Below are positions 46,484 to 55,430 of a DNA stretch of 64,000 bases, in pieces (position 1 is the stretch's first letter; every line of letters starts with the position of its first letter). The notes under the pieces were generated by a model. The model was not told the origin of the DNA, ran no database searches, and saw only the letters and a list, made by a program, of their open reading frames with translations. This stretch comes from Nitrosomonadales bacterium (GTDB lineage Bacteria; Pseudomonadota; Gammaproteobacteria; Burkholderiales; Gallionellaceae). Location of the stretch: contig JACRED010000034.1 of the NCBI GenBank assembly GCA_016218415.1, positions 1 through 64,000 on the forward strand, written 5' to 3'. Position numbers and translations under genes: made by a program.

Positions 46484-46948
46484 ATGCAGTCATCCATCCA
46501 TCCGGGACGCTCCGCCTCCCGCGCCTTGCTGTCTCTTGTGCACCCGAACAAGGAGCTGTTCCAGCGCCAGCGGGCGCTGTTGCGCGGCGCCGTCCCCGCA
46601 GGTTTTCCATCCCCCGCCGATGACCATGTCGAGCAACGCCTGAGCCTGGACGAGCATATGGTCCGGCACAAGGCATCCACCTTCTTCATGCGGGTCGCCG
46701 GAGATTCGATGCGCGGAATGGGAATCTTCGATGGCGATCTGGTGGTGGTGGACCGTGCCATACCCGCCGTGCACGGTTGTGTTGTGATTGCCGTGGTGGA
46801 CGGCGAGTTCACCGTCAAGCAACTGCTGCTCACGCCGGATGGCCGGGTGTTGCGCGCCGCCCACCCGGATTACCCGGACATGCCGATCAATCCGGAGCGG
46901 GATTTTTCGATCTGGGGCGTGGTGCAATGGAACGTGCACAAGGTGTGA
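46484..46948 (+). CDS. umuD: UmuD-like S24 protein
   Basis: 154 residues. UmuD processed by RecA filaments activates the error-prone polymerase UmuC. The cleavage site Ala39-Gly40 (VPAGFPSPADD), catalytic Ser75 (VAGDSMRGMGIFDGD) and Lys112 (GEFTVKQLLL) are intact. It starts four bases after the LexA-like stop and is surely in the same operon. No umuC follows; the next gene is a polysaccharide exporter. It may pair with a polymerase elsewhere, or serve another role. UmuD assignment is good; the partner is unknown. Confidence 0.9.
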   Translation: MQSSIHPGRSASRALLSLVHPNKELFQRQRALLRGAVPAGFPSPADDHVEQRLSLDEHMVRHKASTFFMRVAGDSMRGMGIFDGDLVVVDRAIPAVHGCVVIAVVDGEFTVKQLLLTPDGRVLRAAHPDYPDMPINPERDFSIWGVVQWNVHKV

Positions 46949-47165
46949 GTCGTGCAGCGCGCCATTCGTTTTACTCACCAATAGTTTCAATATTCATCAT
47001 GCGCCAACCGGGGCTGGCGCAGTTCTCCCGGGCAGGGTCACGGCCTACCGTAGAAAGGGCTAAAGTGTTAGGATGCGCCGCAGTGCGTTAACAAGCTTGC
47101 CTGAGCGGCGGATACTCGGGATGAGTGCCTAAACGCGATGAATGATCGGCCTTGGAAATTTTTAC
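46949..47165. other. Intergenic region before the exopolysaccharide locus
   Basis: 217 bp separating umuD from the export gene. It presumably holds the promoter of the exopolysaccharide operon. I see no clear box, no umuC remnant and no RNA. Confidence 0.5.
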
Positions 47166-48296
47166 ATGGGATATCTTAGCCAGCGAATGTTTATTGTTCG
47201 GTCGTTATTGTTTGTTTCGGTTGTGCTTCTGTCAGGATGTGCGCTTGCTCCCGGGATGCGCTTCGACGACCGCAATGCTACGGTCGAACCGGTCGATGGC
47301 GTATCGTCCGTCACTCCGGTCATCAAAACCATCACGCCGCAGCTGATACAGCAGGAGCTGCAACTGGCCAGATCCGAAATACGCGCCGATCTCTCCGGGA
47401 TCATGACACCGCCGCAGCCCTATAAGATCGGCGCGGGCGATTATCTGGCGATCACGGTGTGGGACCATCCCGAACTGGTGATGCCGGTGAACAGCATGTC
47501 GGGAACCACGGCGACGCTAACGGGCGCGCTCCCGGCGGGCTATACCGTCAGCTCGGAAGGGAAGATTCAATTCCCTTACGCGGGCGACTTTCAGGTGGAG
47601 GGCCTGACCGAGTTGCAGGCGCGCGATTTGCTCGTCAAGCGACTGTCCAGCTACATCAAGAAACCCGAAGTGACCCTGAGGGTCATGAGTTATCGCAGCA
47701 AGCGCGTTTATGTGGACGGCGAAGTCAAACTTCCCGGTATTGTCCAGATCGACGACATCCCGCTCTCGCTGCCGGAAGCGCTCAACCGCGCCGGAGGGGT
47801 CACCGCGCTGGGAGACCAGAGCCGTATCACCGTCACCCGCGAGGGGAAGACCTACCCGATCGACATGACCCGTTTGATCGCGGATGGCATCGATCCGTCG
47901 CGCATCATGTTGGGCAATGGCGACATGCTGCGCGTGAGTCCGCGTGACGAAAGCAAGGTGTTCGTCATCGGCGAAGTGAACAAGCCGGTCTCGCTGACCC
48001 TGCGCAACGGGCACCTGAGTTTGAACGAGGCGCTGGGGGAAGCGGGCGGGGTCAATCCGCAAACCGCCGATGCCAACCAGGTCTATGTGATACGCAACGC
48101 AAATGACGCGCAGCCGATCATTTACCACCTCGACGCGCACTCGCCGGTCATGTTTGCGCTGGCGGAAAGTTTCGAGCTCAAGGCCAGGGACGTGGTGTAT
48201 GTCGATGCCGCCTCGATGGTGCGATTCAACCGCGTAATCAGTCTGATATTGCCGACCGCACAGACCCTGACGATCGTCAATCGCGGATTCAAATGA
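47166..48296 (+). CDS. wza: Outer-membrane polysaccharide export lipoprotein (Wza-like)
   Basis: 376 residues. The lipoprotein signal has a lipobox LLSGC (Cys25). A Poly_export domain follows (IGAGDYLAITVWDHPELV) and SLBB repeats (VYVDGEVKLPGIVQIDDIPLSLPEALNRAGG; VFVIGEVNKPVSLTLRNGHLSLNEALGEAGG), ending in a membrane-spanning segment VRFNRVISLILPTAQTL that forms the Wza helical barrel. It makes the outer-membrane pore for capsule or exopolysaccharide. The start is the ATG after TTGGAAATTTTTAC; ATGs at 47142 and 47187 are alternatives. Overlaps the next gene by ATGA. Confidence 0.93.
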   Translation: MGYLSQRMFIVRSLLFVSVVLLSGCALAPGMRFDDRNATVEPVDGVSSVTPVIKTITPQLIQQELQLARSEIRADLSGIMTPPQPYKIGAGDYLAITVWDHPELVMPVNSMSGTTATLTGALPAGYTVSSEGKIQFPYAGDFQVEGLTELQARDLLVKRLSSYIKKPEVTLRVMSYRSKRVYVDGEVKLPGIVQIDDIPLSLPEALNRAGGVTALGDQSRITVTREGKTYPIDMTRLIADGIDPSRIMLGNGDMLRVSPRDESKVFVIGEVNKPVSLTLRNGHLSLNEALGEAGGVNPQTADANQVYVIRNANDAQPIIYHLDAHSPVMFALAESFELKARDVVYVDAASMVRFNRVISLILPTAQTLTIVNRGFK

Positions 48297-48730
48297 TCCG
48301 GCGGGTACTGGTGGTGTGCATAGGCAATATCTGCCGCAGCCCGATGGCTGAAGGTTTGCTCGGGCAAGCGGTGCCGGGCGTGCAGATCGGTTCGGCGGGC
48401 ATATCGGCAATGGTGGGCTACGGAGCCGAGCCGATCGCGATACAGATCATGGCAGAGCGCGGCATCGATATTTCCGCGCATCGGGCGCGGATGCTGACGG
48501 ATGAGCTCGCCCGTGACGCGGACCTGATATTGGTCATGGATGAGCAGCAGAAGCAACTGCTGTCGACGCAATATCCGTATGCGCGCGGCAAAGTGTTCAG
48601 GCTCGGGGAAGCGGACGGTCTGGATATTGCCGATCCCTACAGAAAAAACGCGGAAGTGTTCCGCGGTGTTTTCTCGCTGATCGAACGCGGGGTAAACGAT
48701 TGGGCGAAGCGCATAGGCAGTATCGACTAG
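48293..48730 (+). CDS. wzb: Low-molecular-weight protein tyrosine phosphatase (Wzb-like)
   Basis: 145 residues. The P-loop VVCIGNICRSPMAEG gives Cys9 and Arg15 (CX5R); the general acid is Asp in the DIADPYRKN segment. Wzb removes phosphate from the tyrosine tail of the Wzc kinase and so controls polymerisation and export. It is translationally coupled to wza (ATGA) and 27 bp before the kinase. Confidence 0.95.
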   Translation: MIRRVLVVCIGNICRSPMAEGLLGQAVPGVQIGSAGISAMVGYGAEPIAIQIMAERGIDISAHRARMLTDELARDADLILVMDEQQKQLLSTQYPYARGKVFRLGEADGLDIADPYRKNAEVFRGVFSLIERGVNDWAKRIGSID

Positions 48731-48757
48731 AGAACCGGCGACAAAGGCACAAACGAT

Positions 48758-50971
48758 ATGAACCATAACACGCAAAACAATCAGGCCGGCCTGAACACGG
48801 TAGCCATCAGCGAGGACGAGACCAGTCTTGCATCGATGCTGGACAGTCTCTGGCTGGACAGGAAGCTGGTGGGGCTGATCGCGGCGTCGATATTCGTATT
48901 GGGGACAGCTTACGCATTGATGGCCAAACCGATATACGAGGCCAACCTGATCGTTCAGGTGGAAGACAGCCCCGGATCGACCAGGAGCCTGCTGGGAGAG
49001 GTGGGCGCCATCTTCGACAGCAAAACGGCCGCGTCGGCAGAAATGGAATTGTTGCGTTCGCGGATGGTGGTCGCAAATGCGGTCGACAGCCTGGGCCTGT
49101 ATATCGACGCGCGGCCAAAATATTTTCCGTTCATTGGGCGCTGGTGGGCGAGCAGAAGCAAGCAGCTGGCCAATCCGGGCTTGTTCGGGCTCGGCGGATA
49201 CGCATGGGGCAACGAAGCGATCGAGGTGCCGGTTTTTATCGTCCCGCAGGAGTTGCAGGAACGCGAATTCAGCCTGATCGCGGGCGCCAGCGGCGAATTC
49301 GAATTGCAGCAGCGCGATCATGACATTGCCTTAAAGGGCCGGGTCGGGGAGACCGCGGTGCTGCAGACCCCGGCGGGTACTGTGGAGATCCGGGTGGCGA
49401 AACTGGAGGCGAATCCCGGCACGCAGTTCCTGTTGCGGAAAAATTCGAGGCTGAAAGCCATCGAGGCGATGCAAAGAAATTTGCAGATCGCCGAAAAGGG
49501 CAAGCTGTCCGGGGTGATCGAGGTCAAGCTGGAGGGCAGCGACCCGCAGCTGACCGCAAAGATACTGAATGCGGTCGGCCATGAATATATCCGCCAGAAC
49601 GTCGACCGGAAATCCGAAGAAGCGGAAAAAACCATCGTCTTCCTCGATTCCCACCTGCCCGAGATCAAACGCAATGTCGAAGAAGCGGAAACCCGGTACA
49701 ACACGCTGCGCGACAAGAGCGGGACCATCGATATCGGCGAGGAAGCCAAGAACACATTGCAGCAGGCTGTCGGCATAGAGGTCCAGCTGCTTGAGGTCAA
49801 GCGCGTGCGCGAGGAATTGCTGTCGAAATTTACCGCCCAGCATCCCAGTGTCGTGAATGCGGACAAACAGCTGAATATCCTGAACTCGCAAAAGGCCGCT
49901 ATCCAGGAACAGATCAAGAGACTGCCCGGTGTCGAACAGGACGTCATCTCAAGCATGCGGGATGTCAAAGTGGGCACCGAACTCTATACCTCTCTGCTGA
50001 ACACCGCCCAGCAATTGCGCCTGGCCAAAGCCAGCAAAATCGGCACATCGCGGCTGATCGATGAGGCGGTCGTGCCGGAACAGCCGGTCAAACCGAAGCG
50101 CCGCATGGTCATGCTGATATCCCTGTTCCTCGGCCTGATGGCGGGCGTGCTGGCGTCATTCATCCGCAGGGCGATGCGCGGCGCGATCGACAGCCCGAAA
50201 ATGGTCGAGGACGCGACCGGCCTGCAGGTTTACACGACAGTGCTGGAAAGCAAGCAGCAGGAAATGCTTTCCCGGAAGATACTGGGCAAGGAATCCGGGC
50301 GATTCATCCTGGCGGAAACACATCCGGACGATCTCGCCATCGAGAGCCTGCGCAGCTTCCGGGTGGCGCTGCAATTTGCGATGCTGGATGCGCCGAACAA
50401 CCGGGTGATGATCACCGGCCCCACGCCCGGAGTCGGCAAAACCTTCCTGGCCGTGAATATGGCCGCGATCCTTGCGCAGGCCGGCAAGCGCGTGCTGCTG
50501 GTCGATATGGATATGCACAAGGGACACCTGCACCAGTATTTCGGTCTGGGGCGCGCTGCGGGGTTGAGCGAGGTGCTCGCCGGGGAAATCACGCTGGAGC
50601 AGGCAACCCATAAGAATGTGATGGCAAACCTGAGTTTTGTTTCCAACGGGACCGCTGTCTCCAACTCAAGCTCGCTGTTCCTCAACGAGCGCCTGCCGCA
50701 GTTCCTCGACCAGTGCAGCCGGCAATACGACATCGTCATTGTCGACTCGTCCCCCGCATTGCTGGTCTCGGATGTGGCGGTGATCGGCCCCAACATGGGC
50801 ACGACTTTCATGGTGGTGCGCGATGGCACCTCCACGCTGGCGGATCTGACCACTGCGGTCAAACGGCTTGGGCAGGCGCGGGTCGAGGTGAAAGGCGTGT
50901 TGTTCAACGGCCAGCTGATGCGCATTTCCAGCCGGTATGAATACGGTTATGGATATCAGCGCGGCGGCTAA
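48758..50971 (+). CDS. wzc: Chain-length determinant / BY-kinase (Wzc-like)
   Basis: 737 residues. The N-terminal Wzz domain is flanked by two membrane helices (about 45-63 and 447-465) with long periplasmic coiled coils between them. The cytoplasmic BY-kinase has Walker A GPTPGVGKTF, Walker A' VLLVDMDMHKG and Walker B DIVIVDSSPALL. The C-terminus SSRYEYGYGYQRGG holds a four-tyrosine cluster, the usual autophosphorylation site, so it is a full one-piece proteobacterial Wzc. It couples polymer length to phosphorylation with Wza and Wzb. Confidence 0.95.
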   Translation: MNHNTQNNQAGLNTVAISEDETSLASMLDSLWLDRKLVGLIAASIFVLGTAYALMAKPIYEANLIVQVEDSPGSTRSLLGEVGAIFDSKTAASAEMELLRSRMVVANAVDSLGLYIDARPKYFPFIGRWWASRSKQLANPGLFGLGGYAWGNEAIEVPVFIVPQELQEREFSLIAGASGEFELQQRDHDIALKGRVGETAVLQTPAGTVEIRVAKLEANPGTQFLLRKNSRLKAIEAMQRNLQIAEKGKLSGVIEVKLEGSDPQLTAKILNAVGHEYIRQNVDRKSEEAEKTIVFLDSHLPEIKRNVEEAETRYNTLRDKSGTIDIGEEAKNTLQQAVGIEVQLLEVKRVREELLSKFTAQHPSVVNADKQLNILNSQKAAIQEQIKRLPGVEQDVISSMRDVKVGTELYTSLLNTAQQLRLAKASKIGTSRLIDEAVVPEQPVKPKRRMVMLISLFLGLMAGVLASFIRRAMRGAIDSPKMVEDATGLQVYTTVLESKQQEMLSRKILGKESGRFILAETHPDDLAIESLRSFRVALQFAMLDAPNNRVMITGPTPGVGKTFLAVNMAAILAQAGKRVLLVDMDMHKGHLHQYFGLGRAAGLSEVLAGEITLEQATHKNVMANLSFVSNGTAVSNSSSLFLNERLPQFLDQCSRQYDIVIVDSSPALLVSDVAVIGPNMGTTFMVVRDGTSTLADLTTAVKRLGQARVEVKGVLFNGQLMRISSRYEYGYGYQRGG

Positions 50972-51091
50972 CCAAACGATACCGGGCAAGCGGTGAAATA
51001 ACTCTCAGCGATCAAACATGGCCACACTGCAAAAAAATTCGCGTATCGCCCGCTTAACCGTCCGCAACCGCACGATCAAATATTCCGCCCG

Positions 51092-52393
51092 GTGAAGCGC
51101 ATCATCCCATTGTTCAGGCGTGCAGGCCCGTTGTTCAGGCTCGCCACCGAATACACCGCCGCACACATGGCCACCCGCCTGCTGGCCGCCATCAGCGGGT
51201 TGATGCTGGTGCGGCTGCTGCCGGTCAGCGAATACGGCTTTTACTCGCTGGTGCTGGCGGCATTCACGTTCATCTGCACCTTCTCGGATTTGGGCGCAAC
51301 GGAAACGCTTTCATTCTTTCGCTGGCGTGCAGGCAAAAAGAACCGGTCATGGATGCCTTACTTCCATGCCGTGCTGCGTTTCAGGCGCACGGTGTTCGCG
51401 ATCGGTTTTTCTGCCAGTGCAGCCTATATCTTTTATACGGGCCGCCATATCGGCGCAGGCATGCCAACCATCCTGGCGGGAATTGTGCTCATGGGACTGG
51501 CAGCATGGTTCGCGATACAGTCCGGCATCATTTCCTATGTGCTTAAACTGGAACAGCGCTTCCGCCAGGCCTATGCCGTAGAAATCAGCAATGAAAGCAC
51601 CAAGCTCCTGGCGGTCGGACTGATCTGGGTTTTTGGACTGGCCACAGCCAGCGCGGGAATGGCGAGTATCGCAATCGGGGCATTGATCGCCGCGATACTG
51701 GCAACCCGTTTGCTCGGGCAGCGCTTTGCCGGAATCGAACAAGCAGAACAGCGGCAGAACTCCAGGACTGGCCGCGTGTTGCTCGGACAGATCATGCCGA
51801 TATTGCCGGGCACCATGCATTTTGCTATACAAGGCCCTCTGATTACATGGCTTGCGGCCTACTATGGGTCGGTTGTGAATGTGGCGGAAGTCGGGGCGCT
51901 GGGTCGCCTCGGTGTGCTGATCGGAGTGATTGCCGGTTTTACGGTCACGGTTTTTGTCCCTCGTCTTCTTGCAATCACTGATGAGGCACTTTTCATGAGG
52001 CGCTACCTGCAGTGGTGGGTGGCGATACTCGCGTTCGGCGGCTTGGTGATGCTGGCCGTCCGGATTTTTCCTGAAGCTTTGTTGTACCTGCTGGGTGCTT
52101 CGTATGCCGGGCTGCAAACGGAACTGCTGGTTGTGGCGGCAACGGCTGTTTTCTGGACATGGAACGGGTATGTATACAGCGTCAACCGTGCCCGAGGATG
52201 GGTGAAGCGGCAGGAATATATCCTGTTCTTTTTAATAGCCGGGCAGGTGGTCATGTTCACCTGTCTGGAGTTTGCAAGCACGCTGCACGTGCTGTTCTTC
52301 GCAATGGGCACATCGCTGCTTTGGGTGGCTTACCAGTTGGTGCTCAATATCGCGGGTTTCATCGGGGTTGAAAAGCATGGCAAACACAATTAA
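51092..52393 (+). CDS. wzx: Polysaccharide flippase (Wzx-like, MATE/MOP superfamily)
   Basis: 433 residues with about 12 hydrophobic helices, as expected for Wzx. The N-terminus TRLLAAISGLMLVRLLPVSEYG and the FSDLGATETLSFF region are the typical Polysacc_synt signature. It flips lipid-linked repeat units to the periplasm. The start is a GTG with no good ribosome binding site; a short 25-codon frame ending in a TGA that overlaps the GTG lies just upstream. Its end overlaps the next gene by 17 bp. Confidence 0.88.
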   Translation: MKRIIPLFRRAGPLFRLATEYTAAHMATRLLAAISGLMLVRLLPVSEYGFYSLVLAAFTFICTFSDLGATETLSFFRWRAGKKNRSWMPYFHAVLRFRRTVFAIGFSASAAYIFYTGRHIGAGMPTILAGIVLMGLAAWFAIQSGIISYVLKLEQRFRQAYAVEISNESTKLLAVGLIWVFGLATASAGMASIAIGALIAAILATRLLGQRFAGIEQAEQRQNSRTGRVLLGQIMPILPGTMHFAIQGPLITWLAAYYGSVVNVAEVGALGRLGVLIGVIAGFTVTVFVPRLLAITDEALFMRRYLQWWVAILAFGGLVMLAVRIFPEALLYLLGASYAGLQTELLVVAATAVFWTWNGYVYSVNRARGWVKRQEYILFFLIAGQVVMFTCLEFASTLHVLFFAMGTSLLWVAYQLVLNIAGFIGVEKHGKHN

Positions 52394-53003
52394 ATCTTGT
52401 TTGAAAAAATTCAAATGGTGGAGCTTTTGGGGGGATCATTTTAATTCGCATCAAGTGCGTCTGCAGGGGAAGCCGGTATTGGAAATTGGCGCCGGCCCGA
52501 TAAAAAGACCGGGGGTGGTGACACTTGATTTCAACGCGTCAGTCAAGCCGGATATTCTGCACGATCTGGACACAATTCCCTGGCCAATTCCGGATGCCAG
52601 TTTTGATGCGGTCTACATGTTCTCGATCATTGAGCATGTATCAAATCCTGTTAAGGTGATCGAGGAGTGCCACAGAATTCTTAAACCTGACGGGAAGATT
52701 TATCTTTTGACCCCGCACTTCAGTTCAACCGCCTCCTATACGGACTTGACGCATAGATGGCATTTCTCCGGTCGTTCATTCGATTATTTTGTGCCCGGAA
52801 CGCCTGTATATGCCGATTACGGCTTCTACTCCAACGCGCGTTTTGCGTTAGACAAAAGAATAATCTCGCTGCATGGCATGTTCGACTATGTACCTGCTTT
52901 GCAATGGCTGGCCAACAGGTATTTGTGTTTCTGGGAAGACTATCTGTGCTTCATGATACGCGGTGCGGGTATTTATATCGTGCTTGGAAAACAAAATAAA
53001 TGA
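52377..53003 (+). CDS. Class I SAM-dependent methyltransferase (type 11)
   Basis: 208 residues. The SAM loop is VLEIGAGPIKRPGVVTLD; then FDAVYMFSIIEHV and RILKPDGKIYLLTPHF fix the fold. No signal peptide. Within the exopolysaccharide operon it probably methylates a sugar. It overlaps the flippase stop and is coupled by ATGA to the FkbM gene. Codon use is less G/C-rich than in the flanking core genes. Confidence 0.9.
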   Translation: MANTIKSCLKKFKWWSFWGDHFNSHQVRLQGKPVLEIGAGPIKRPGVVTLDFNASVKPDILHDLDTIPWPIPDASFDAVYMFSIIEHVSNPVKVIEECHRILKPDGKIYLLTPHFSSTASYTDLTHRWHFSGRSFDYFVPGTPVYADYGFYSNARFALDKRIISLHGMFDYVPALQWLANRYLCFWEDYLCFMIRGAGIYIVLGKQNK

Positions 53004-53821
53004 GGCCGATCATTCTGCGATTGGCACCGCAACGCGCAAGGCAGTCTATCGCCTCCCGTTTCTATCTTGGCCAATATGACAAGTGGCGAAACCTGTTCGA
53101 GGTCGCTCCACTGGCGTTTTGCCCGCACACATCCATGTACAACCTTGTTCCGGGCGACATCATCTCTGGGCATATCGCCTTCAATGGGTTTTACGAATTG
53201 GATTTGTCGCGGGAGATCGCAAGGTTGTCCCGCAATGGAAACCTGTTCGTGGATGTCGGCGCCAACATGGGATATTTCTCGCTACTTTGGGCAGGCATGA
53301 ATACACGCGGACGTGTCATCGCGTTTGAAGCCGCGCCACGCTGCATCAAATTAATCGAGCACAATATCGTTCAAAACGGGCTGGCTGACAGAATCACGTT
53401 AGTGGCCAAAGCCGCCGGACACCTGGCAGGCACATCACATTTCAATACCGGTCCGACTGAGCAAACCGGCTGGGGCGGAATTTCAAATGACGTATCGGCC
53501 GATAGCGTCGAGGTGCAGGTCGTGCGCCTCGACGAAGAGCTGCCGGATACCACGATAGACGTGCTCAAGATTGATGTAGAAGGTGCGGATACATGGGTAT
53601 TGTATGGCTGTGAAAAACTGCTGAGACAAAGACGGATACACAAAATATTCTTTGAACAAAACAATGCCAGGATGGCGGAGCTGGGCATAGGCGCAAATGA
53701 AGCCGGGGATTTCCTGGCCAGTGTCGGCTATGCCTGCATCCCTTTTGGGCGGGGCGGGGATGAGTGGGTCGCCTATCCCAACAGCGCGCAAAAGGCGCAT
53801 CAAGACAAGGGTGCGCAGTGA
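53000..53821 (+). CDS. FkbM family methyltransferase
   Basis: 273 residues. FkbM landmarks are LFVDVGANMGYFSLLWAG (SAM site), VIAFEAAPRCIKLIEHN and VLKIDVEGADTWVLYG. Such enzymes often O-methylate sugar hydroxyls in surface polysaccharides. Coupled on both sides (ATGA before, GTGA after). Confidence 0.9.
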   Translation: MRPIILRLAPQRARQSIASRFYLGQYDKWRNLFEVAPLAFCPHTSMYNLVPGDIISGHIAFNGFYELDLSREIARLSRNGNLFVDVGANMGYFSLLWAGMNTRGRVIAFEAAPRCIKLIEHNIVQNGLADRITLVAKAAGHLAGTSHFNTGPTEQTGWGGISNDVSADSVEVQVVRLDEELPDTTIDVLKIDVEGADTWVLYGCEKLLRQRRIHKIFFEQNNARMAELGIGANEAGDFLASVGYACIPFGRGGDEWVAYPNSAQKAHQDKGAQ

Positions 53822-54810
53822 TACATTTGATAGTGCCGCCCGATCAGAGCGGGGGGGTCTACGATTTTTCCTGCAGATTGCAGGAGTCCATCGGGCAGGA
53901 TGCCGTGCAACTGGTGCATCTTTCCAAGGAGAGCACAGCTGACTGGAAAGTGGATAAGGACGACACGGTCGTGCTGCAAATGAGCGGTTATGGTTACGCT
54001 AGGCGTGGCGCTCCGTTATGGCTGCTGCGCGAGCTTGAAGCGCGGCGCAACGACATCAAGACCTTGGGAATTTACTTCCACGAGCTCTATGCTTTTGGGC
54101 CGCCCTGGTCGTCGTCATTCTGGTTATCCCCCGTACAGCGGCACATTGCCAGCCGGTTGGCCGAGCTGTCGGATTTCTGGATGACGAATCGTGAGGGCTC
54201 AGCGCAATGGCTGAGAAGATATGCAGGCGACAAGCCCCATGCCGTGCTGCCGGTTTTTTCCAATGTAGGCGAGTCAATCAAGTTGCCTGCAATAGGGTTG
54301 CCCAGGATCGTTGTTTTTGGTAGCGCCGGGCTGCGTCAGGCCAGCTATCAGGCTGCTGGCGATGAGTTATTTTCCTGGGCAAAGAGTGCATCCCTGGAAA
54401 TACACGATATCGGGCCGCCGATTGCGGACACGCAATTGGATGAAATCTTGTGCGCCAACGGCGTAATTCAGCATGGCCGACTGGATGAGCGTGAGGTTGG
54501 GAGTTTGATGGAGGGTGCGCAGTTCGGATTGCTTGCCTACCCGGCAGAATATGTTGCAAAGAGCAGTGTGTTCGCAGCGTATTGCGCCCACGGCATATGC
54601 CCGGTGGTAATTTCAAAAAATTATGTACAGGCGGACGGTTTGGTGGCGGACAATCATTATCTGACAGAAGTACCTGATGCCAAGGCGATGTTGAGCGCGC
54701 CCAATATTGGTTTGGCAGCGAGGGAATGGTATCGGCCTCATAATTTGGAGAGTCATGCAACAATGTTGCTTAATTATATCGGCGCTAAAACCATGGCGGG
54801 TCGATGCTGA
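53818..54810 (+). CDS. Putative glycosyltransferase
   Basis: 330 residues, soluble. The sequence opens with a Rossmann-like strand (IHLIVPPDQSGGVYDFSCR), and the second half has PRIVVFGSAGLRQ and GSLMEGAQFGLLAYPAEYVAKSSVF, with a layout like a GT-B fold glycosyltransferase. The usual donor-site E-x7-E is not clear, so the family cannot be named. The start is a GTG overlapping the FkbM stop (GTGA); the upstream 54 bases in frame lie within fkbM. Its end overlaps the acetyltransferase start. Confidence 0.65.
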   Translation: MIHLIVPPDQSGGVYDFSCRLQESIGQDAVQLVHLSKESTADWKVDKDDTVVLQMSGYGYARRGAPLWLLRELEARRNDIKTLGIYFHELYAFGPPWSSSFWLSPVQRHIASRLAELSDFWMTNREGSAQWLRRYAGDKPHAVLPVFSNVGESIKLPAIGLPRIVVFGSAGLRQASYQAAGDELFSWAKSASLEIHDIGPPIADTQLDEILCANGVIQHGRLDEREVGSLMEGAQFGLLAYPAEYVAKSSVFAAYCAHGICPVVISKNYVQADGLVADNHYLTEVPDAKAMLSAPNIGLAAREWYRPHNLESHATMLLNYIGAKTMAGRC

Positions 54811-55430
54811 ACGATTTCCTCTATTTGTGGTGCAATCGGGAGCAACCAAAGTCTCTTGCGCGCTGGTTTAAGGTGTGGCTTAAGCGGTTTTTTCACCTTT
54901 ACGGAGTTTGTCGTTTGTTGTTTAGACCAGCTTTATGCCGCTGTTTTGGCGCGAAAATTGGCTACTTGGCTGTCCTCGGAAAATGTCGTTTTAGTGGTCA
55001 CCCCGCCAAGTTAACTGTCGGGCATGAAACCACGCTTGGTCGGTGCGAAATAGCGCTACATGACAGAGTAACTATTGGTTCGCGAGTGGTCATCAATGAT
55101 GGGGCTGTGTTGCTTACGGCGTCACACTCGATAACTGATCCGCAGTGGGGTCTCAAGAAAGCACCAATCGTGATCGGAGACTATGCATGGATCGCAACCA
55201 ATGCAATCTTGTTGCCTGGTGTTACGGTTGGCAAGGGAGCAGTGGTAGGCGCTGGTGCGGTTGTCCGTAGCGATGTAGCGGACTATGCAGTGGTGATAGG
55301 CAATCCGGCAATAACACAACCTCGCCAGAGAACGTCAGAATTGTCTTATTGCCCGGTGATGTTGAATGCACCATTTGAGGCTTGGGTTGGTCCGGATTTT
55401 GGCAGTGTACGGCAGGAAGAAATGGCATGA
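54804..55430 (+). CDS. Hexapeptide-repeat acetyltransferase (WcaF/CysE-like)
   Basis: 208 residues. The left-handed beta-helix is evident in the hexapeptide pattern (VTIGSRVVINDGAVLLTAS, IGDYAWIATNAILLPG, VTVGKGAVVGAGAVV) with catalytic-site histidine in LTASHSI. It ends in a short non-repeat segment. In this operon it likely O-acetylates the exopolysaccharide. Overlaps both neighbours. Confidence 0.9.
   Translation: MLNDFLYLWCNREQPKSLARWFKVWLKRFFHLYGVCRLLFRPALCRCFGAKIGYLAVLGKCRFSGHPAKLTVGHETTLGRCEIALHDRVTIGSRVVINDGAVLLTASHSITDPQWGLKKAPIVIGDYAWIATNAILLPGVTVGKGAVVGAGAVVRSDVADYAVVIGNPAITQPRQRTSELSYCPVMLNAPFEAWVGPDFGSVRQEEMA

Noticed and set aside
51018..51095. A 25-codon frame ending at the flippase GTG, a possible leader peptide
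   Set aside because: No ribosome binding site or attenuator-like hairpin; overlap with the GTG could be chance.
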